Source of the DNA: Bacteroidales bacterium
GTDB lineage: Bacteria > Bacteroidota > Bacteroidia > Bacteroidales > UBA932
Reading direction: 5' to 3'
Length of the DNA stretch: 9,120 bases
Assembly (NCBI GenBank): GCA_017461285.1
Contig: JAFTYS010000109.1
Coordinates: forward strand, 1 to 9,120
The stretch's first letter is position 1, and every line of letters begins with the position of its first letter. This document shows, piece after piece, positions 5,412 through 9,120 of this stretch. A program made the translations under genes and the position numbers. The notes beneath the pieces are model-generated. The model ran no database searches. It was not told the DNA's origin and saw nothing but the letters and a program-made list of their open reading frames with translations.

Positions 5412-7694
5412 ATGAAAAGAATCATTTCAGCTTTGCTGGCGGTATTGTGCATTGCGCTCTCCGCCCAGGCAAGGCATACAGATGCTCATATACACGGACA
5501 TGTGATAGACGCTGATACAGGAGAGCATCTTCCTTATATAGTCGTAGTGCTTAAAGGAACAACTATAGGAGTAACTACCGACAACACGGGCCATTATATG
5601 ATCAGACATGTCCCTGAAGGAACATTTGCTGTCGAAGTTTCCGCCATCGGATACAAGACCCAGATGCATGAAATCAATGTCCGCAGGGGCATGTCATATG
5701 AAGTGAACTTCGTGCTTCAGGAAGACCATGTGCAGATTGATGGTGTGATAGTTTCCGCGACCAGAAGCGAGACGACAAGAAGGATGTCTCCGACTCTGGT
5801 GAATGTGGTCGGTATGGACATATACAACCAGACGAACAGCACTACAGTGGCCCAGGGGCTTGCATTCCAGCCTGGTGTCAGGATCGAGAACAACTGCCAG
5901 AACTGCGGATTCCAGCAGGTCAGGATCAACGGACTTGACGGGCAGTATACCCAGATCCTCATCGATTCACGCCCTATCTTCAGCGCATTGGCAGGAGTCT
6001 ACGGCATCGAGCAGCTGCCTGCGAACATGGTCGACAGGGTGGAAGTGGTCCGCGGTGGAGGATCCGCCCTTTTCGGCTCTTCAGCGATTGCGGGAACGGT
6101 CAACATCATAACCAAGGAGCCTGTCAGGAATTCCTCAAGCATATCCCATACCCTCGTGTCCATAGGCGGCACGTCGGCCTTCCATAACACGACCGACATC
6201 AATGCTTCCATCGTGTCGGAAGACAATAAGCTGGGAATTGCAGTGTTCGGACAGAATACTTCAAAGGATGCATGGGATGCGAACGGTGACGGGTTTACCG
6301 AACTGTCTAAGATATCTGGCCAGACCCTCGGATTCCGCGGATATGTGAAGACCGGCCTCTATTCGAAGATCACTGCGGAGTACCACCATCTTCAGGAATT
6401 CCGTCGCGGCGGCGACAACCTTGACCTTCCGCCGCATGAGGTCATGATTGCCGAGCAGACCAAACATGGGATCAATACCGGAGGCCTTAAGTTCGACTGG
6501 TTCTCAAAGGACCAGAAGCACCGTCTCAATACTTTCGCATCAGTTCAGCATATCGACAGAGACAGCTATTATGGTGCAGGACAGGATCCTAACGCCTATG
6601 GAAAGACGAAGGACCTTACATGGGTGGCAGGCGCGCAGTATGTCTACAAGGCTGATAAATGCCTTTTCATGCCGTCAGACCTGACGGTGGGTCTGGAGTA
6701 TAACGAAGACCATCTTCAGGACAATATGTGGGGTTACGACCGTATTACCGACCAGTCTGTCAGGATAGTCAGCGCATATGCGCAGAACGAGTGGAAGAAC
6801 GAGCGCTGGGGATTCCTGGTCGGAGGACGTCTGGACAAACATAACCTTATAGACGGCCTTATCTTCAGCCCTCGTGCAAATCTGCGATTCAACCCTACCA
6901 AGGATATCAATTTCAGGGCAAGCTATTCATACGGATTCAGGGCTCCGCAGGCCTTCGACGAAGACCTCCATATTGACAATGTCGGCGGAACGGTCTCGAT
7001 GATCAGGCTTGCGGATGATCTCAGGGTCGAGAAGTCCCAGAGCGTCAGCGTTTCTGCCGACATCTACCACAGCTGGGGAGACTGGCAGGGTAATGTACTT
7101 GCAGAAGCATTCTATACCGATCTGGACGATGTGTTCGCTCTTAAGGAACTTGGCCATAACGAAGAGGGAATCCTCATCAAGGAAAGGCATAACGAATCCG
7201 GAGCGACTGTCTTCGGCGGAAATCTTGAAGGAAAGCTGGCCTGGAAGGACATCTTCCAGATTCAGATGGGCGTGACCCTCCAGAATTCGCAGTACAAGGA
7301 AGCGAGGGCATGGAGCGAAGATGTAGAGGCGACAAGACGTATGTTCAGGACTCCTGATCTCCACGGATATATGACGGCATCCTATAACATCATGAGGAAT
7401 CTGAGTCTGGCAGTCAGCGGCACATACACAGGCGACATGCTGGTGGAGCATCATGCCGGTATGATAGATCATAATGTTACCGTGCAGACGCCTGATTTCT
7501 GGGATATGGGATTCAAGGCGGCTTATGACTGCAAGGTGTACAGGAGCTTTACCCTTCAGCTGAATGCAGGAATCCAGAACCTTCTGAATTCGTTCCAGAA
7601 GGATTTTGATTCCGGTGCCGACCGTGATTCAGGATACATCTATGGCCCGACCCTGCCTAGGACCTTCTTCTTCGGAGTCAAGCTGACGTACTGA
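5412..7694 (+). CDS. TonB-dependent outer-membrane receptor with CarboxypepD_reg-like N-terminal domain
   Basis: 760 residues. A signal peptide (1-20) ends in AQA. The mature protein opens with a His cluster, RHTDAHIHGH (21-30). A carboxypeptidase-regulatory-like beta domain follows (about 27-105), then a TonB-box-like GVIVSATRSE (111-120), the plug (about 125-237) and the 22-strand-type barrel (about 240-760), which ends in an aromatic beta-signal, FFFGVKLTY. The plug carries NCQNCGFQQVRINGLDGQYT (161-180) and VEVVRGGGSALFGSSAIAG (210-228), the latter typical of siderophore/cobalamin-type receptors rather than SusC. The CxxC pair (C162, C165) facing the periplasmic or lumen side is unusual and could bind metal or form a disulfide. 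It imports a ligand using TonB energy; a metal or metal chelate is the best guess given the His-rich gene upstream. No SusD partner is present. Confidence 0.92.
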   Translation: MKRIISALLAVLCIALSAQARHTDAHIHGHVIDADTGEHLPYIVVVLKGTTIGVTTDNTGHYMIRHVPEGTFAVEVSAIGYKTQMHEINVRRGMSYEVNFVLQEDHVQIDGVIVSATRSETTRRMSPTLVNVVGMDIYNQTNSTTVAQGLAFQPGVRIENNCQNCGFQQVRINGLDGQYTQILIDSRPIFSALAGVYGIEQLPANMVDRVEVVRGGGSALFGSSAIAGTVNIITKEPVRNSSSISHTLVSIGGTSAFHNTTDINASIVSEDNKLGIAVFGQNTSKDAWDANGDGFTELSKISGQTLGFRGYVKTGLYSKITAEYHHLQEFRRGGDNLDLPPHEVMIAEQTKHGINTGGLKFDWFSKDQKHRLNTFASVQHIDRDSYYGAGQDPNAYGKTKDLTWVAGAQYVYKADKCLFMPSDLTVGLEYNEDHLQDNMWGYDRITDQSVRIVSAYAQNEWKNERWGFLVGGRLDKHNLIDGLIFSPRANLRFNPTKDINFRASYSYGFRAPQAFDEDLHIDNVGGTVSMIRLADDLRVEKSQSVSVSADIYHSWGDWQGNVLAEAFYTDLDDVFALKELGHNEEGILIKERHNESGATVFGGNLEGKLAWKDIFQIQMGVTLQNSQYKEARAWSEDVEATRRMFRTPDLHGYMTASYNIMRNLSLAVSGTYTGDMLVEHHAGMIDHNVTVQTPDFWDMGFKAAYDCKVYRSFTLQLNAGIQNLLNSFQKDFDSGADRDSGYIYGPTLPRTFFFGVKLTY

Positions 7695-8903
7695 TCATAA
7701 AGACGCCATGAACGCTTCGAACAGAGACTTCCGGTCTCCGCTGAAGACGATGTGGTGGTTGCCTACGGGATTCTTCAGGAAATAATCCCTGCATATCGAA
7801 TTGGCGCTGCCTTTTGCTTTGATGACAATCTGTGTTCTGCACAGATTGTTTTCATATTGGTTGCGGAGGATTTCCGCCGGGCAGCAGAAGTGGCGCGACA
7901 GATCTCCTGATACCTTGAATATCGTAGCGTCCCCTTCAGGCATTTCTCCATGTATAGCGATGCCGATGCCTGATTCGAAATGGGTGTTGAAGCTGTAGCT
8001 TCTTACCATGTTGAAAGGAACTGTGCAATGGGCCAGGAGCATCTCTCCCGTCTGCGGATCGATCCTCGACGGATTAGCCTGGAAGCCGCATGTGCCGGTC
8101 AGGGCCTGGCCTATGGCCATGGTGACGAGGGCGGGAACATCGCCCTCGCAGCCTGCCGGAATGCCCTCGGCATTCAGCATGGCAAGAGCGAGACATCCAG
8201 TGTTTCCTAGCGTGTCAAGAAGGTCGAAGCATCTGAGTGTCAGTCCTGACAGATCGTATCTTTCTATGATCGACTTCAGGGCACGGTGTATCCTGAACGC
8301 TCCTTGCGAGTACTTTTTCAGTCCTTCTGGAATATTTACATCTGTTTCCGAAGGCATGAATTCAGTCCTGCCGTATTCTTCAATGAGCTCTTCGATATCT
8401 ATGTCAACAAGATTGGTTCCCAGCTTTGCTTTCATGGCTTCCTTGTCAGGGTCGCTGGAAATGAGCCAGTCCGAAGGCCTGCCTATGATGCCGAGATTCT
8501 GTCCTTCAAGCTTTTTCCTCGCCATTCCGACCTTTGCGAGGGTAGTTATCCTTCCGGCTATATATGATGCACTTCCGTGGATTATTTCGCCCTCACGGCC
8601 CTGCTGGTTCATATATGACATGATCTCCATCGAAGCGGCGAGCGAGTTGCTCTTGCCGGACGTGAGCAGGACGATTCTTCCTTCCAGAGATGGGAAGACC
8701 TCTTTGAACAGACCTTCGGTACCTCCTGTCCTGACGAATATCAGGTCCAGATCGCTGCTTCCGTATCCGGAAAAATCCCTACCCTTCATGTCCAGCCTGA
8801 ATCCCGCCAGGGCTTCTATTTCCGAAATGAATTCTGCAGATACTGCATTGGTGGCTTCTTCGTTGTGAAGAGGAGATGTCAAGGTGTAAACAGCGATGTT
8901 CAT
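7695..8903 (-). CDS. L-fucose isomerase-related protein (COG2407-like)
   Basis: A 402-residue cytosolic protein without signal peptide or membrane segments. The N-terminal region has alternating strand-helix character (MNIAVYTLTS; DLDLIFVRTGG; GRIVLLTSG), as in the fucose/arabinose isomerase fold. The C-terminal half has motifs I associate with COG2407: CEGDVPALVTM (252-262), FQANPSR (274-280), AHCTVP (291-296) and a terminal NHHIVFSGD (382-390). E253, H292 and H383/H384 are candidate metal ligands for aldose-ketose isomerisation. It is shorter than true FucI (about 590 residues), so the substrate is probably not L-fucose. Family members include other sugar isomerases, among them sulfoquinovose isomerases. 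It stands alone, with no kinase or aldolase visible, and abuts the receptor gene stop to stop. On the minus strand AGGA precedes the start by a few bases. Confidence 0.75.
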   Translation of the reverse strand: MNIAVYTLTSPLHNEEATNAVSAEFISEIEALAGFRLDMKGRDFSGYGSSDLDLIFVRTGGTEGLFKEVFPSLEGRIVLLTSGKSNSLAASMEIMSYMNQQGREGEIIHGSASYIAGRITTLAKVGMARKKLEGQNLGIIGRPSDWLISSDPDKEAMKAKLGTNLVDIDIEELIEEYGRTEFMPSETDVNIPEGLKKYSQGAFRIHRALKSIIERYDLSGLTLRCFDLLDTLGNTGCLALAMLNAEGIPAGCEGDVPALVTMAIGQALTGTCGFQANPSRIDPQTGEMLLAHCTVPFNMVRSYSFNTHFESGIGIAIHGEMPEGDATIFKVSGDLSRHFCCPAEILRNQYENNLCRTQIVIKAKGSANSICRDYFLKNPVGNHHIVFSGDRKSLFEAFMASL

Positions 8904-8935
8904 ATGGTCCTGTTCTTTTGTTTGTTAATGGTATG

Positions 8936-8943
8936 CAAAAATA
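8936..8943 (-). promoter_or_regulatory. Predicted -7 element for the isomerase-like gene
   Basis: On the minus strand, 8943-8936 reads TATTTTTG, an exact TAnnTTTG match. It lies 32 bases before the start codon at 8903, giving a leader of roughly 25-28 bases. No good TTTG -33 element is found at the standard 19-21 base spacing; the nearest is TTTA at 8970-8967, 23 bases away. The placement makes it the best candidate for this gene. Confidence 0.45.
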
Positions 8944-8966
8944 CACACTTAATCCGAAATATTGAT

Positions 8967-8995
8967 TAAATTTGTACGATTAGTTCCTATGTTTG
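8967..8995 (+). promoter_or_regulatory. Possible rightward -7 elements upstream of the structured 3' region
   Basis: Two plus-strand TAnnTTTG matches occur: TAAATTTG at 8967-8974 and TATGTTTG at 8988-8995. Neither has a clear -33 TTTG at the usual spacing, and the flanks are AT-rich, so chance matches are possible. Either could start a transcript that crosses the hairpin element at 9014-9085 and the possible start codon at 9095. Confidence 0.3.
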
Positions 8996-9013
8996 AAATC
9001 CAAATAAAATTGG

Positions 9014-9085
9014 AGTGAGCTTTGACAAGCTCATGAGGAGCGCTCAACGGGGCCGTCGGCCCCGGCCGCTAAGGCTAGCCCCGAG
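9014..9085. repeat. GC-rich palindromic element with several hairpins (dispersed repeat or leader RNA)
   Basis: This compact GC-rich island lies in AT-rich flanks and holds several inverted repeats. TGAGCTT (9016-9022) pairs with AAGCTCA (9027-9033) around a TGAC loop. GAGCGCTC (9038-9045) is self-complementary. CGGGGCC (9048-9054) pairs with GGCCCCG (9058-9064) around GTC, and AGCG (9039-9042) with CGCT (9067-9070) can close an outer stem. GGCTAGCC (9073-9080) is self-complementary. CGGGGC (9048-9053) can instead pair with GCCCCG (9078-9083), which is followed by five T at 9089-9093. It may be a REP-like dispersed intergenic element, or a leader or terminator that switches between two folds; one copy cannot distinguish these. 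Confidence 0.5.
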
Positions 9086-9094
9086 AAGTTTTTC

Positions 9095-9120
9095 ATGGGT
9101 TTAAAGAAAAAAGCTACAAA
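9095..9120 (+). CDS. Possible 5' end of a gene running out of the window
   Basis: An ATG at 9095 opens a frame reading MGLKKKAT to the window edge, directly after the T-run that follows the hairpin element. A Lys-rich start after an intergenic region is typical of a real gene, but only eight complete codons are visible, and neither family nor function can be judged. It could equally be a chance reading frame. Confidence 0.3.

Noticed and set aside
6927..7472. Minus-strand open frame of 181 codons inside the receptor gene
   Set aside because: It lies over barrel-coding sequence with no family signal and no promoter or ribosome site that would support it.
8008..8868. Plus-strand open frame of 286 codons opposite the isomerase-like gene
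   Set aside because: It is Ser/Pro-rich with no recognisable motif, while the minus frame has clear family motifs.
9014..9085. CRISPR repeat or tRNA-like element at the right edge
   Set aside because: There is no repeated unit with spacers and no cloverleaf or TTCGA-type T-arm; the inverted repeats form separate simple hairpins.

Overview
The window reads as a chromosome segment of a gut-type Bacteroidales bacterium. Three points support this. Promoter-like sites follow the Bacteroidota -7 consensus TAnnTTTG with no clear sigma70-type boxes. The TonB-dependent receptor carries an N-terminal carboxypeptidase-regulatory-like domain. Several proteins belong to Bacteroidota-typical families, such as the DUF4491-like protein. 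The first gene looks like cysteate synthase, which in this phylum goes with sulfonolipid producers such as Alistipes and Odoribacter; a Rikenellaceae-like origin is therefore my best guess, but it is inferred.

Layout. 1-669 (+): C-terminal half of a PLP-dependent cysteate synthase, cut by the window edge. 666-1109 (-): a MarR-family regulator that overlaps the end of the first gene by 4 bp. 1158-2773 (+): a YeiH-type (Cons_hypoth698) putative sulfite/sulfate exporter and a translationally coupled two-helix membrane protein, divergent from the MarR gene across only 48 bp. 2823-5338 (+): an SLC13/DASS-type permease with two cytosolic RCK_C (TrkA_C) domains, a DUF4491-like membrane protein and a small exported His-rich protein, tightly packed behind a promoter at 2774-2804. 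5412-7694 (+): a TonB-dependent outer-membrane receptor with a Cys-x-x-Cys plug motif and a His-rich mature N-terminus. 7695-8903 (-): an L-fucose isomerase-related (COG2407-like) protein that abuts the receptor gene stop to stop. 8904-9120: the minus-strand promoter region, a GC-rich hairpin-forming element (about 9014-9085) and possibly the start of another gene at 9095.

How the genes may work together. Cysteate synthase condenses O-phosphoserine with sulfite, and the YeiH-type carrier next to it is a candidate sulfite exporter. The left half therefore looks like a sulfite-handling locus that feeds sulfonate (sulfonolipid) synthesis, with the MarR protein as the obvious candidate regulator. 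The right half joins inner-membrane anion transport to a His-rich exported protein and an outer-membrane receptor, which suggests uptake of a metal or metal chelate. Both functional readings are inference from family and context. I saw no tRNA, rRNA, CRISPR array, transposase or phage gene.
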